From: Ekhidna sp051379705
GTDB lineage: Bacteria > Bacteroidota > Bacteroidia > Cytophagales > Cyclobacteriaceae
Direction of reading: 5' to 3'
Assembly (NCBI RefSeq): GCF_051379705.1
Contig: NZ_CP179868.1
Location: 2,046,001 to 2,110,000, forward strand
DNA: 64,000 nt
The notes under the pieces are model-generated. The model did no database searches. It had not been told where the DNA came from and was given only the letters and a program-made list of their open reading frames with translations. Below are positions 55,275 to 63,830 of the stretch, piece by piece; position 1 is the stretch's first letter; each line of letters starts with the position of its first letter. Position numbers and translations under genes: made by a program.

Positions 55275-57194
55275 ATGAGAAATATTTCCTTAACGGATAG
55301 GATTAAATACCGCTTTGACAGTTTTGTTTCCCAAGGAACGATCTCCATGATCAAGGGATTGGGAATTATCACCGTGGTGGTAATAATATTGTTTGGAGTT
55401 GCACTTTTGTTGTTGGGATTGCATCCTGACCATGAGGCCAACTTCAACATTTTCGAATCCTTCTGGGTGAATCTAACACACGCTTTGGATCCTGGCGTAT
55501 TAGGAAATCATGACGAGAATTGGCCATTCAGGCTCTTTATGCTTTTGACGACTGTCATCGGTCTGGTGATTATTTCCACTTTGATTGGTCTCGTCTCCAA
55601 TGGTATCCTTACCAAGCTTGAAGTTTTAAGAAAAGGTCGTTCATTCGTTATTGAAAAAGATCATGTTCTTATTCTGGGATGGTCTTCCAAAATATTTACC
55701 ATCATTCCTGAGATTGTTGAGGCTAACGAAAATCAAAAAAGAGGAGTTATAGTCATCCTTGCCGATATGGACAAAGTCTTGATGGAGGATGAAATCAAGG
55801 ACAAAGTAGGAAATACTGGTACCACGCACGTGATTTGTAGAACCGGAAACCCGATTGATGTTCACGATTTAAAGATTGCAAATCCCTTCGATACTAAGTC
55901 TATCATCATTCTGGATAAGGAAAACGAAAACTCCGATAGCCAGATCATCAAAACTATTGTTGCGATAGTAACTGATCCCAAAAGAGAAATACTTAGAGGT
56001 ATGGCTGATCAGCGTCCTTATCACATCACTGCAGAGATGGAGGACAAGAAAAACTTTGATGTAGCCAAAATGGTGGGTAAAGACGAGGTTGAACTTATCC
56101 TTTCGGATGAGATTATCTCAAAGATTATGGTTCAAACTAGTCGGCAGTCTGGTTTGAGTGTGGTTTATCAAGATCTCATGGACTTTGATGGTGATGAAAT
56201 ATATTTTGAAGATGCACCATCATTGGTTGGCAAATCTTTTCGAGATGTGCTATTCGCATATGAAGATTCAGCCATTATGGGAATTCAGTTTTCTGATGGT
56301 CATGTGGCCATCAACCCACCGATGGACACTGTTTTTGGTAAAGGAGACAAAGTGATTGGTATCACCGAAGATGACGATACTTTGATTCCAAATTCCAGTC
56401 CCGTAGATCCACATGAAAGCAAAATTGTCTACACTGAGCCTGAGCCACAGGATAGTGAAAAACTTTTAATTGTGGGTTGGAATAACCGTGCTAGATATAT
56501 AATCAGAGAGCTGGACAATTATGTCCCTCCTGGATCAGCCGTTCGCATCGTTTCAAAATTCCCGGATGCAGAAGAGACCGTAAACCAGCTGAAGAACAAT
56601 GTACAGAATATAACCATTGAGTTTGAGGTAAGAGACACAACAGGCAGAGAAACACTAGAGTCTATGGGTCTTGAGCAATATGACTATATCATTTTGCTCT
56701 GCTACCAAAATAGCTTCCCTATACAGGAGGCAGATGCTCAAACTCTGATCACATTGCTTCACCTAAGAAACTTTACAGAGTTAAAAGGGAGTAAGTACAA
56801 AATTGTGAGTGAGATGCTTGATATTCGAAACAGGCAGCTTGCAGACATTACAAGTGCTGATGACTTTATTGTAAGTGACAAACTCATCAGTTTATTGATG
56901 AGTCAGGTTTCTGAAAACAAAGATCTTATGCGGGTATTTGAAGATCTATTCGATGCTGATGGGTCTGAGATATACATCAAGCCAGCACGAGAATATGTTC
57001 AGACAGGAATGTCTATGAATTTTTATACGATATTGGAATCTGCGGCAAGGAAAAATGAGGTTGCCATTGGATATCGGGTAATTAGCAAGGCAAGGAATGC
57101 CGACGAACAATACGGGGTAGTATTGAATCCGAAGAAGTCAGATGAGTTTACTCTGGAAGAAAACGATATGGTAATCGTTCTATCCGAAGATTAG
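55275..57194 (+). CDS. CASTOR/POLLUX-like putative ion channel
   Basis: 639 residues. Two to three N-terminal membrane segments (about 28-50 and 85-115) flank a short pore-like loop ('SFWVNLTHALDPGVLGN'). Two RCK/TrkA-N-like cytoplasmic domains follow: 'VIEKDHVLILGWSSKIFTIIPEI' with the CASTOR/POLLUX mid-domain signature 'GWSSK', and a second Rossmann half 'KLLIVGWNNRARYIIREL'. Plant CASTOR and POLLUX are nuclear cation channels; bacterial relatives are uncharacterised and may be Ca2+- or nucleotide-gated. It is divergent from the TAXI lipoprotein gene and shares its stop bases with a small convergent ORF. Confidence 0.9.
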   Translation: MRNISLTDRIKYRFDSFVSQGTISMIKGLGIITVVVIILFGVALLLLGLHPDHEANFNIFESFWVNLTHALDPGVLGNHDENWPFRLFMLLTTVIGLVIISTLIGLVSNGILTKLEVLRKGRSFVIEKDHVLILGWSSKIFTIIPEIVEANENQKRGVIVILADMDKVLMEDEIKDKVGNTGTTHVICRTGNPIDVHDLKIANPFDTKSIIILDKENENSDSQIIKTIVAIVTDPKREILRGMADQRPYHITAEMEDKKNFDVAKMVGKDEVELILSDEIISKIMVQTSRQSGLSVVYQDLMDFDGDEIYFEDAPSLVGKSFRDVLFAYEDSAIMGIQFSDGHVAINPPMDTVFGKGDKVIGITEDDDTLIPNSSPVDPHESKIVYTEPEPQDSEKLLIVGWNNRARYIIRELDNYVPPGSAVRIVSKFPDAEETVNQLKNNVQNITIEFEVRDTTGRETLESMGLEQYDYIILLCYQNSFPIQEADAQTLITLLHLRNFTELKGSKYKIVSEMLDIRNRQLADITSADDFIVSDKLISLLMSQVSENKDLMRVFEDLFDADGSEIYIKPAREYVQTGMSMNFYTILESAARKNEVAIGYRVISKARNADEQYGVVLNPKKSDEFTLEENDMVIVLSED

Positions 57195-57364
57195 CCGTTA
57201 GCCAGAGCTTCCCTTATTTCTTTCATGGCTCTTCTTCTATAAAGCCTGGTGTTGTGACTTGTGGGTCTGATGTTTTTAATATAATCAAGAACATCATTTT
57301 TTTGATGACCATTCAAGCTTTGAACAGAAGAAATAATCTCAGTTTCTAATCCTAAATAATTCAT
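57191..57364 (-). CDS. Small hypothetical protein (57 residues)
   Basis: An ATG at 57364 opens a 57-codon frame to the stop at 57191. The sequence is amphipathic and basic at the C-terminus, with 'QKNDVLDYIKNI' reminiscent of short antitoxin-like or DUF2281-type helices, then 'RLYRRRAMKEIREAL'. Codon usage looks like that of the neighbours, with no rare-codon runs. It converges on the channel gene, sharing TTAG. No family is recognised; whether it is expressed is unproven. Confidence 0.5.
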   Translation of the reverse strand: MNYLGLETEIISSVQSLNGHQKNDVLDYIKNIRPTSHNTRLYRRRAMKEIREALANG

Positions 57365-57546
57365 AACATGTGTGGTTTATATCTAAACTAATTTACGATC
57401 CAAGTGTTAGTTGGGTTTTAGGCTAATATTGTATTTCGATGAACACATGCAGCCCAAATATTAAACTTTAGTAATATTCCATCATTTTACACAAGCTGAA
57501 TAGATAAAAAACACCTAAATTCAATTCGTTAAAACAACTATAACCC

Positions 57547-58899
57547 ATGTCTAGTCACTCCAATGAAATCTCGCAGTTCTTAGAGAAGATTGCGCAGAAA
57601 AACCCACACGAGTCAGAATTTTTGCAAGCAGTAGAGGAGGTAGCCGAAACTATTATTCCATTTATCGCTGATAAGCCAAAATATAAAGACTCGAATATTT
57701 TAGAAACAATGTGCGAGCCTGAGCGCGTTTTTATGTTTCGCGTGCCCTGGCTAAACGATAAAGGAGAAGTGCAAGTAAATAGAGGCTATAGAATTCAAAT
57801 GAATTCTGCAATAGGCCCATATAAAGGGGGTCTGCGGTTTCACCCTTCTGTAAACCTCAGTATTCTTAAATTTCTAGCATTCGAGCAGGTGTTTAAGAAT
57901 AGCCTTACCACACTTCCAATGGGTGGCGGAAAAGGTGGATCGGATTTCAATCCCAAAGGAAAGAGCGACAATGAAGTAATGAAATTTTGCCAAAGCTTCA
58001 TGACTGAATTGAGCAAGTATATTGGCCAGTTTACGGACGTTCCCGCTGGAGATATCGGTGTGGGTGGACGCGAAATAGGCTACTTGTTTGGTCAATATAA
58101 ACGAGTGCAGGGCGAATTTACAGGCGTATTGACCGGAAAAGGAAGAGAATATGGTGGATCGTTGATTCGTCCAGAAGCCACTGGATATGGATGTGTCTAC
58201 TTCTCCCAGGAAATGCTCAAATTCAAAGACAACGATCTTGATGGGAAAGTTTGCGTGGTTTCAGGATCAGGTAACGTTGCACAATTTGCAATAGAAAAAT
58301 TAATTCAAAGTGGATCTAAAGTCGTGAGTGCTTCTGATTCCGGAGGTTCTATCTACGATAAAGATGGCATTGATCAGGAAAAACTTGAGTTTATCAAAGA
58401 ATTAAAGAATGTAAAAAGAGGTAGAATTAGCGAATACGCAGATAAGTACAAAAGCGCTGAGTTCAGAGAAGGAAAAACTCCATGGGACATCAAATGCGAT
58501 CTGGCATATCCTTGTGCAACTCAAAACGAATTACCTCTGGAATCGGCTAAGGCGCTTGTTTCCAATGGATGCATGGGCGTTTTCGAAGGTGCCAATATGC
58601 CAACTACTGCAGATGCCGTAGAACACATCAAATCTAACAAGCTTATGTTCAGTCCCGGAAAAGCTTCCAATGCTGGAGGTGTAGCTACATCAGGGCTTGA
58701 GATGTCTCAAAACTCACTTCGATTGTCTTGGACGAGAGAGGAAGTAGATGATAAGCTCCGTGGCATTATGAAAGACATTCATGAAAATTGCGTAAATCAC
58801 GGTCAAGAAAGCAAAGACTATGTTGACTATGTGAAAGGAGCCAATATTGCCGGATTCGTCAAAGTGGCAAACGCTATGCTAGCACAAGGAGTAGTTTAA
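57547..58899 (+). CDS. gdhA: NADP-specific glutamate dehydrogenase
   Basis: 450 residues, the hexameric bacterial type. Catalyses reductive amination of 2-oxoglutarate with ammonia. The substrate loop 'GPYKGGLRFHPSV', the catalytic Lys in 'PMGGGKGGSDF', 'VPAGDIGVGGREIG' and the dinucleotide fold 'VCVVSGSGNVAQFA' are present. The cofactor type is assigned by overall similarity in length and motifs to the NADP enzyme. Its 182-base upstream gap has no exact TAnnTTTG. The terminator lies inside the convergent gene. Confidence 0.96.
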   Translation: MSSHSNEISQFLEKIAQKNPHESEFLQAVEEVAETIIPFIADKPKYKDSNILETMCEPERVFMFRVPWLNDKGEVQVNRGYRIQMNSAIGPYKGGLRFHPSVNLSILKFLAFEQVFKNSLTTLPMGGGKGGSDFNPKGKSDNEVMKFCQSFMTELSKYIGQFTDVPAGDIGVGGREIGYLFGQYKRVQGEFTGVLTGKGREYGGSLIRPEATGYGCVYFSQEMLKFKDNDLDGKVCVVSGSGNVAQFAIEKLIQSGSKVVSASDSGGSIYDKDGIDQEKLEFIKELKNVKRGRISEYADKYKSAEFREGKTPWDIKCDLAYPCATQNELPLESAKALVSNGCMGVFEGANMPTTADAVEHIKSNKLMFSPGKASNAGGVATSGLEMSQNSLRLSWTREEVDDKLRGIMKDIHENCVNHGQESKDYVDYVKGANIAGFVKVANAMLAQGVV

Positions 58900-59492
58900 A
58901 GCTTCTTAAGACATATAAAACTCTGAGCGCGCTCGTTATGATGCACTAACGTTCTCAAGGGTTCGATTTCTTCGAACCCTTTTTTTATGTCATCATAAAG
59001 ATTCTGGGTTAATGCAAAATGTATCTTGCTATCTGGAAACTCTACTTCTCCGTTTTCTAATGGTTTGCCAATGTCTGTATCTATCATTGAATCCATACAT
59101 AAGTACAAAACTCCTTCGCTTTTCAGAAGTCCTGATAACTTCCCCCACATTTCATAAAAGTCCTCTACTGAAGTAGCAAAGTGCAGTACGCGGCTACAGA
59201 TTATCAGATCAAACTGTTTGTCGGTAGAGCTATCTCTAAAATCCTGAGTCAAAAAAGTGACATTGGCACCAGCTATTGATTTAGCGAGATACTCTAGAAG
59301 TTTAATTTTAGAATCATCTGTATCCCAGCCATGATATTCGAATCCTTGTCGAATAAAATAAATCCCATTCCTTCCTTCCCCGCATCCTATATCCAGCACT
59401 TTAGACCCAGTTTGGACATGACCTTTCAGGATCAAATCCAGTAGGAAGAGATCCATATCACCAAAGAAGTTGTTTACCGCTTGAATATTCAT
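58896..59492 (-). CDS. SAM-dependent methyltransferase (TehB-like)
   Basis: 198 residues. Class I methyltransferase with motif I 'VLDIGCGEGRNGIYFIRQG' split over the glycine loop, an acidic residue 'GWDTDD' at the end of strand 2, and 'FDLIICSRVLHF' in motif IV. Nearest known shape is the TehB/UbiE type acting on small molecules; substrate unknown. The ATG at 59492 gives 'MNIQAVNNFF'; an upstream extension to 59585 would begin inside an A/T-rich direct-repeat region and was rejected. It shares TTAA with the gdhA stop and contains the gdhA terminator. Confidence 0.87.
   Translation of the reverse strand: MNIQAVNNFFGDMDLFLLDLILKGHVQTGSKVLDIGCGEGRNGIYFIRQGFEYHGWDTDDSKIKLLEYLAKSIAGANVTFLTQDFRDSSTDKQFDLIICSRVLHFATSVEDFYEMWGKLSGLLKSEGVLYLCMDSMIDTDIGKPLENGEVEFPDSKIHFALTQNLYDDIKKGFEEIEPLRTLVHHNERAQSFICLKKL
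58957..58986 (+). terminator. Rho-independent terminator of gdhA, inside the opposing gene
   Basis: AAGGGTTCGA (58957-58966), loop TTTCT, TCGAACCCTT (58972-58981), followed by a T run: a perfect 10-bp stem. It begins 58 bases after the gdhA stop and is coding for the convergent methyltransferase (residues GFEEIEPL on the minus strand). Confidence 0.88.
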
Positions 59493-59510
59493 ACCTGATT
59501 TATTCAAATC

Positions 59511-59530
59511 CGACAAAATCGAAACAAATA
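59511..59530 (+). repeat. 20-bp direct repeat, copy 1
   Basis: CGACAAAATCGAAACAAATA, identical to 59569-59588; 58 bases start to start. It lies 19 bases upstream of the methyltransferase start in the 132-base divergent region. Confidence 0.9.
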
Positions 59531-59568
59531 TCTGGAAAAGTGAAACTAGTTTCCTAAATTTTCGTTTT

Positions 59569-59588
59569 CGACAAAATCGAAACAAATA
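59569..59588 (+). repeat. 20-bp direct repeat, copy 2
   Basis: Second exact copy, 36 bases before the PadR GTG at 59625. It overlaps a TTTTCGACAAAA near-palindrome. Likely regulator site(s) for the divergent pair. Confidence 0.9.
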
Positions 59589-59624
59589 AATTTCTATTCT
59601 AAATTAATATAAACTGACACGGTT

Positions 59625-59957
59625 GTGAAAGGAACTAACCTGGGAGAACTAGAAGAACTTGTCATGCTTTCGGTAGGCATCCTATACGATGATGCTTACG
59701 GCCTGGCCATCCAGAAGGAGATTAAGGAGCGCTGCAAACGATCAATCACCATTAGTACGGTGCACTCGGTAACTAGTCGCCTAGAAGATAAAGGTTACCT
59801 AAGCGCCCGATACGATGGAGCCACACCCGAAAGAGGCGGTAGAAGAAAACGGCTTTTTAGACTGACGACTGCAGGGCAGGCAACGATAGTGAAAATTCGT
59901 GAAATGCGTCAAAGCATGTGGGACGCGATTCCAGACATAGCTCTTGCTAATGGATAA
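59625..59957 (+). CDS. PadR-family transcriptional regulator (cassette 4)
   Basis: 110 residues with a GTG start. PadR winged helix: 'LGELEELVMLSVGIL', 'DDAYGLAI', recognition helix 'ITISTVHSVTSRLEDKGYL', wing 'GGRRKRLFRLT'. The recognition helix differs from cassettes 1 and 3. It is separated from the main array by 38 kb but has the same gene organisation. Two 20-base direct repeats lie upstream and are candidate binding sites. Confidence 0.9.
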   Translation: MKGTNLGELEELVMLSVGILYDDAYGLAIQKEIKERCKRSITISTVHSVTSRLEDKGYLSARYDGATPERGGRRKRLFRLTTAGQATIVKIREMRQSMWDAIPDIALANG

Positions 59958-62577
59958 AAAACCAAAACTTCTAGATCGAACAAGCAATCTCCTGCAAAAT
60001 TATTGCAGGTCATCTATTGTAGAAGGCATAATAGGCGATCTGGAAGAAGCATTTTTTGAAAATAAAGAAAGCAAAGGGGCCTTTAGAGCCAAAGCCATTC
60101 ACCTATTACAAGTGATTGGTTTCCTAAGGCCCAGATTTAGAAAAAGGTCAAAACAATCAAATTTCGAAGCTATGATACGCAATTATCTTGTCGCTACAAT
60201 AAGAAACTTAAGCAGGCATAAATTCTATGCTACCATCAATATTTTTGGTTTGGCTATAGGCATGTCCGCAGGATTTATGATTCTTCAATATGTCTATCAT
60301 GAGCTTACTTATGATTCATTTATTCCCAACAAGGAGAATATTTATAGAATCCAAACCAATCGATACAATCAAGGAGAGCTTTCCACCCAATGGGCCGCAG
60401 GTGCCGCAGGTGCCGGTAATCTCATGAATCGTGATTTCCCAGAAGTACTTGATTACGTGAACCTCACTTCAAGTAGGGCACAGATTTCGTATGATCAAAA
60501 GTATTTTGAGCTTACACATCCTTATTATGCCGGTGCAAACTTCTTCGAGTTCTTTTCAGTTCCGCTAATCAGAGGAGTGGACAGCACGGCATTGAAAGAT
60601 CCAATGACTGTAGTGTTAAGTGAAACGCTAGCAACAAAGATCTTTGGAGATGAAGATCCCATGGGTAAAATCATCAAAATGAATGATGCCAATGATTTTA
60701 AGGTCACAGGTGTGTTCCTGGATTTTCCTGAGCGATCTCATATGAAGTTTGACTTACTCTATTCCTTTGAGTCATTTGTCACATTTACTAGTGAAGAGTC
60801 TCGCACTGCCTGGAACTGGGATGGTTTTTTGAATTACGTGAAGCTTCATCCTGACGCTGATCCTGCTTCATTATATGAAAAGTTTGATCCATGGTTGACC
60901 GAGTTGAGAGGCGAGGAGGACCAGGCCAACTTTAGAATGGAATTCATCTTCCAGCCACTTACGAAAATCCATTTGACATCTAACTATCGAATGGAAATTA
61001 AGCCAACCGGTGATGAGAAAACTACCTACTTCTTGTTAGTAATAGGATTATTTGTACTGTTTATTGCTTGGATCAATTATATAAATCTGACCACTGCTCG
61101 AGCTCTTAGCAGAGCAAAGGAAGTAGGTATTAGAAAAGTAATGGGAGGCCATCGATCCCAACTTATCGCTCAATTTCTCTTTGAGTCTTTCTTTTTAAAC
61201 CTCTTATCCTTTGTCTTAGCTACTTTGGTCGTGTTCCTTGTGTTTCCATCCTTCAATTCATTTGTAGGTAAAGGTATTGCTTATACCTGGCCAGATTCGC
61301 CGGTTTTTTGGTTTGGGTTAGGAGGTGTATTCATCCTTGGTCTTATTTTATCTGGTTTCTATCCTGCTTTCATTCTGTCCAATTTCAAACCGATTGCAGT
61401 TCTGAAGGGAAAATTCGCTTCAAGCTCTAGTGGCAACACCTTGCGTAAAGGTTTGGTGACTTTTCAGTTTCTTGCATCGGTTGTGCTAATCACTGGGACC
61501 TTCGTAGTATACAAGCAGATGAACTTTCTTCAGTCTCAGGATCTTGGAGTAAACATCGCTCAAACCATGGTGATCAAGACGCCTCAATTTCGCAGTGATT
61601 CGGTCATGGAAATTAAAGATGCCGTCTTCCAGAATCTACTTAAATCCGATCCTTCTGTAGTTGGCTTCACATCTTCATCAGCAGTACCTGGCCGCACTCC
61701 AGATTGGAACGCTGGAGGCATCAGGCTTTTAACTCAAGATGAATCGATGTCCAATCAATATAGGATCATTGGAGCCAATGCGAATTATCTGCACTTCTAC
61801 GATTTGGATATGGTAGCTGGTCGTGGTTTTGATGAATCATATGGCACGGAAGAGGGCAATGTTTTATTTAATGAAACTGCCATCAATCAAATCGGATTTC
61901 AAACAGCTGAAGAAGCACTCAATCAAAAAATAAATTTCTGGGGCGACACATTCAACATCGTTGGTGTGGTGAAAAATTATCGTCAGGAATCTCCAAAGCA
62001 AGCGTATGATGCTCTCATTTTTAGGTATTTCCCAAATACCTCAGGCTTTTATTCTGTGAAAATTAGTACTGAGAATATGCACGGTGCTATTGATAATATG
62101 CAAGCCCATTGGGAAGCGTCGTTCGGCAATAAGGTTTTCGATTTTTTCTTTCTAGACGATTACTATAATGAACAATATCAAGCTGAAGTCAAATTCGGTT
62201 CCATTTTCGGACTATTTGCGATACTGGCAATCCTGGTGGCCTGTCTCGGCCTATTTGGCCTATCATCATTCATAACCAGTCTCCGGTCCAAAGAAGTAGG
62301 TGTCAGAAAGGTGCTTGGTGCTTCATTGCAACAATTGTTGAGGCTGTTAACGTGGGACTTTATAAAGCTCGTGGCAGTTTCTATTGTAATTGCTGCTCCA
62401 CTAAGCTGGTGGCTAATGAAAAATTGGCTGGCAGGGTTTGAAAATCGAATTCAGCTTGGAATAGGCATATTCTTGGTTCCGGCACTTAGCATTGTAATAA
62501 TTGCTATCTCTACTGTGGCTTTTCATACATATAAAACCGCAGTATTGAACCTTGCAGACACTTTGCACGACGAATAG
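59950..62577 (+). CDS. MacB/FtsX-type ABC permease with divergent prefix domain (cassette 4)
   Basis: 875 residues. The prefix ('LQNYCRSSIVEGIIGDLEEA') keeps the GDL core but lacks the FFRW signature of the other permeases, so it belongs to a separate lineage. TM1 lies about 85-110, then the periplasmic core, FtsX block 'RAKEVGIRKVMGGH', second core and final FtsX block 'SKEVGVRKVLGAS'. The ATG at 59950 overlaps the padR stop (ATGGATAA), the geometry used in the array; a TTG at 59944 was rejected. No ATPase is adjacent. Confidence 0.92.
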   Translation: MDKKPKLLDRTSNLLQNYCRSSIVEGIIGDLEEAFFENKESKGAFRAKAIHLLQVIGFLRPRFRKRSKQSNFEAMIRNYLVATIRNLSRHKFYATINIFGLAIGMSAGFMILQYVYHELTYDSFIPNKENIYRIQTNRYNQGELSTQWAAGAAGAGNLMNRDFPEVLDYVNLTSSRAQISYDQKYFELTHPYYAGANFFEFFSVPLIRGVDSTALKDPMTVVLSETLATKIFGDEDPMGKIIKMNDANDFKVTGVFLDFPERSHMKFDLLYSFESFVTFTSEESRTAWNWDGFLNYVKLHPDADPASLYEKFDPWLTELRGEEDQANFRMEFIFQPLTKIHLTSNYRMEIKPTGDEKTTYFLLVIGLFVLFIAWINYINLTTARALSRAKEVGIRKVMGGHRSQLIAQFLFESFFLNLLSFVLATLVVFLVFPSFNSFVGKGIAYTWPDSPVFWFGLGGVFILGLILSGFYPAFILSNFKPIAVLKGKFASSSSGNTLRKGLVTFQFLASVVLITGTFVVYKQMNFLQSQDLGVNIAQTMVIKTPQFRSDSVMEIKDAVFQNLLKSDPSVVGFTSSSAVPGRTPDWNAGGIRLLTQDESMSNQYRIIGANANYLHFYDLDMVAGRGFDESYGTEEGNVLFNETAINQIGFQTAEEALNQKINFWGDTFNIVGVVKNYRQESPKQAYDALIFRYFPNTSGFYSVKISTENMHGAIDNMQAHWEASFGNKVFDFFFLDDYYNEQYQAEVKFGSIFGLFAILAILVACLGLFGLSSFITSLRSKEVGVRKVLGASLQQLLRLLTWDFIKLVAVSIVIAAPLSWWLMKNWLAGFENRIQLGIGIFLVPALSIVIIAISTVAFHTYKTAVLNLADTLHDE

Positions 62578-62578
62578 C

Positions 62579-62953
62579 TTAAGGTTTATAGATATCTATT
62601 TCCTTTTGGAATCCTCCGGATAGTTCACTGAACGGCATAATGACAACTAGTAATTCATCTTCAAACTCTGCGGAAATATTCTCGAGCTCCACGTCTACGG
62701 AGATTTTTATCATTCCCAGGACGTTGGGCAACGTATAGGAGTTGACATGGACATTTTGGTAGACCATTAGATCGCTTCCATTCACTTCTACTTTGATATC
62801 ATCCGGCTCAATAGAAGGAATACTTACTTCAAGTCGGTAATGGTCCTTCTCAGTCGTTGTCTTAAACGTGGGGAAAACTGAACCTCCATTAATACTATTT
62901 ATAAGATTGGTTGTTTCAGCTAATCGTTTGCTTAATTCTTTCTCTACTCTCAT
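62579..62953 (-). CDS. Hsp20-like small heat-shock protein
   Basis: 124 residues. The alpha-crystallin domain is visible at 'PTFKTTTEKDHYRLEVSIPSIEPDDIKVEVNGSDLMV', read in shorter strands, with late strand 'ISVDVELENISAEFEDELLVVIMP'. The C-terminal I-x-I/V motif appears as 'EIDI'. It is a holdase-type chaperone, shorter than average, and the domain is somewhat divergent. It ends 2 bases past the permease stop. Confidence 0.75.
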   Translation of the reverse strand: MRVEKELSKRLAETTNLINSINGGSVFPTFKTTTEKDHYRLEVSIPSIEPDDIKVEVNGSDLMVYQNVHVNSYTLPNVLGMIKISVDVELENISAEFEDELLVVIMPFSELSGGFQKEIDIYKP

Positions 62954-63021
62954 ATGCTCTCAGCTAATTCACTTATTTATTGGCAAAACCCATTCCAAAA
63001 GTAATCATGCTTTATTAACGT

Positions 63022-63062
63022 GTCAGTATGGCTGATTCTTTTATATAGGTAGCCATATTGAC
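63022..63062. promoter_or_regulatory. 12-bp inverted repeat in divergent intergenic region
   Basis: GTCAGTATGGCT (63022-63033) and AGCCATATTGAC (63051-63062) pair at all 12 positions with one G-U wobble, over a 17-base AT-rich loop. It lies between the Hsp20-like gene and the barrel-like gene. Candidate regulator site or RNA hairpin. Confidence 0.5.
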
Positions 63063-63171
63063 TGGTTTTTTCTTCTCAACATTTCATCCTACAAAAGAAA
63101 CATTCCAACCATCTTTCTGTCCTTGAGGTAATTGGATTTAATAATTTCAATAAAATCAACGAATAAAACTC

Positions 63172-63759
63172 ATGAAAAGGACTTTACTAATTCTAACAAC
63201 GCTACTATCAATTGGGGCTGTCGCTCAGAATGAACGACCGAAAACTCTGATAGGCAATGATCCGGAAGATATTTCCGGTTTTGGAGGTGTGCTATTTTCA
63301 TTTACCCCTATTGATGGAGATTTATCTACACTCACCGGAGGTGGTGGCGCTGTGCTCTTCGACAATACATTTTTTATTGGAGGCTATGGCCTTGGACTGA
63401 CTGGCAACCATGAATTCAATTTTGGAGGTGAAGACTTAACTTCAAGCTACGGACACGGTGGTTTTTGGTTAGGATATATCATCAAGCCAGACGACCTGCT
63501 TCACATGGGAATAGACACCAAACTTGGCTGGGGCAGTGTGACGACAAAATCGAGAACGACAAATGAAGCTGTTGGGGAAGATGACGTGTTTGTGTTTAAT
63601 CCTCAATTTTTCGGAGAAGCTAATATTGCCTATTGGTTTAAAATCAATGCATCTATAGGATATCAAAAAACCATAGGTGTGGATAACATTTACTTTGATG
63701 CCGGTGATTTCGATGGGCCTACATTTGGTATCTCACTACTTTTTGGATGGTTCAATTAA
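63172..63759 (+). CDS. Secreted beta-rich protein, probable outer-membrane barrel
   Basis: 195 residues. Signal peptide ends at AVAQ (residue 19). The rest is Gly- and aromatic-rich with alternating strands ('GGVLFSF', 'GAVLFDNTFFIGGYGLGLTG', 'GISLLFGWFN'), ending in an aromatic-Asn terminus, as in small outer-membrane barrels. No family name assigned. Confidence 0.7.
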   Translation: MKRTLLILTTLLSIGAVAQNERPKTLIGNDPEDISGFGGVLFSFTPIDGDLSTLTGGGGAVLFDNTFFIGGYGLGLTGNHEFNFGGEDLTSSYGHGGFWLGYIIKPDDLLHMGIDTKLGWGSVTTKSRTTNEAVGEDDVFVFNPQFFGEANIAYWFKINASIGYQKTIGVDNIYFDAGDFDGPTFGISLLFGWFN

Positions 63760-63773
63760 CCTGAAATGCGTTA

Positions 63774-63817
63774 AATTTCAAAGGTGCTTTCATCTCTATG
63801 GCAGTACCTTTGAAATT
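63774..63817. promoter_or_regulatory. Perfect 12-bp inverted repeat overlapping a promoter box
   Basis: AATTTCAAAGGT (63774-63785) and ACCTTTGAAATT (63806-63817) around a 20-base loop. TACCTTTG at 63805-63812 is an exact TAnnTTTG box 18 bases before the next gene. There is no T tract, so an operator is more likely than a terminator. Confidence 0.6.
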
Positions 63818-63830
63818 AAATTTTAAACGT

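Noticed and set aside
58896..59585. Longer methyltransferase with start at 59585
   Set aside because: The first 31 residues fall in the direct-repeat promoter region and look unlike a protein; the ATG at 59492 fits better.
59511..59588. Possible CRISPR array
   Set aside because: Only two copies of a 20-bp repeat, no array and no cas genes.
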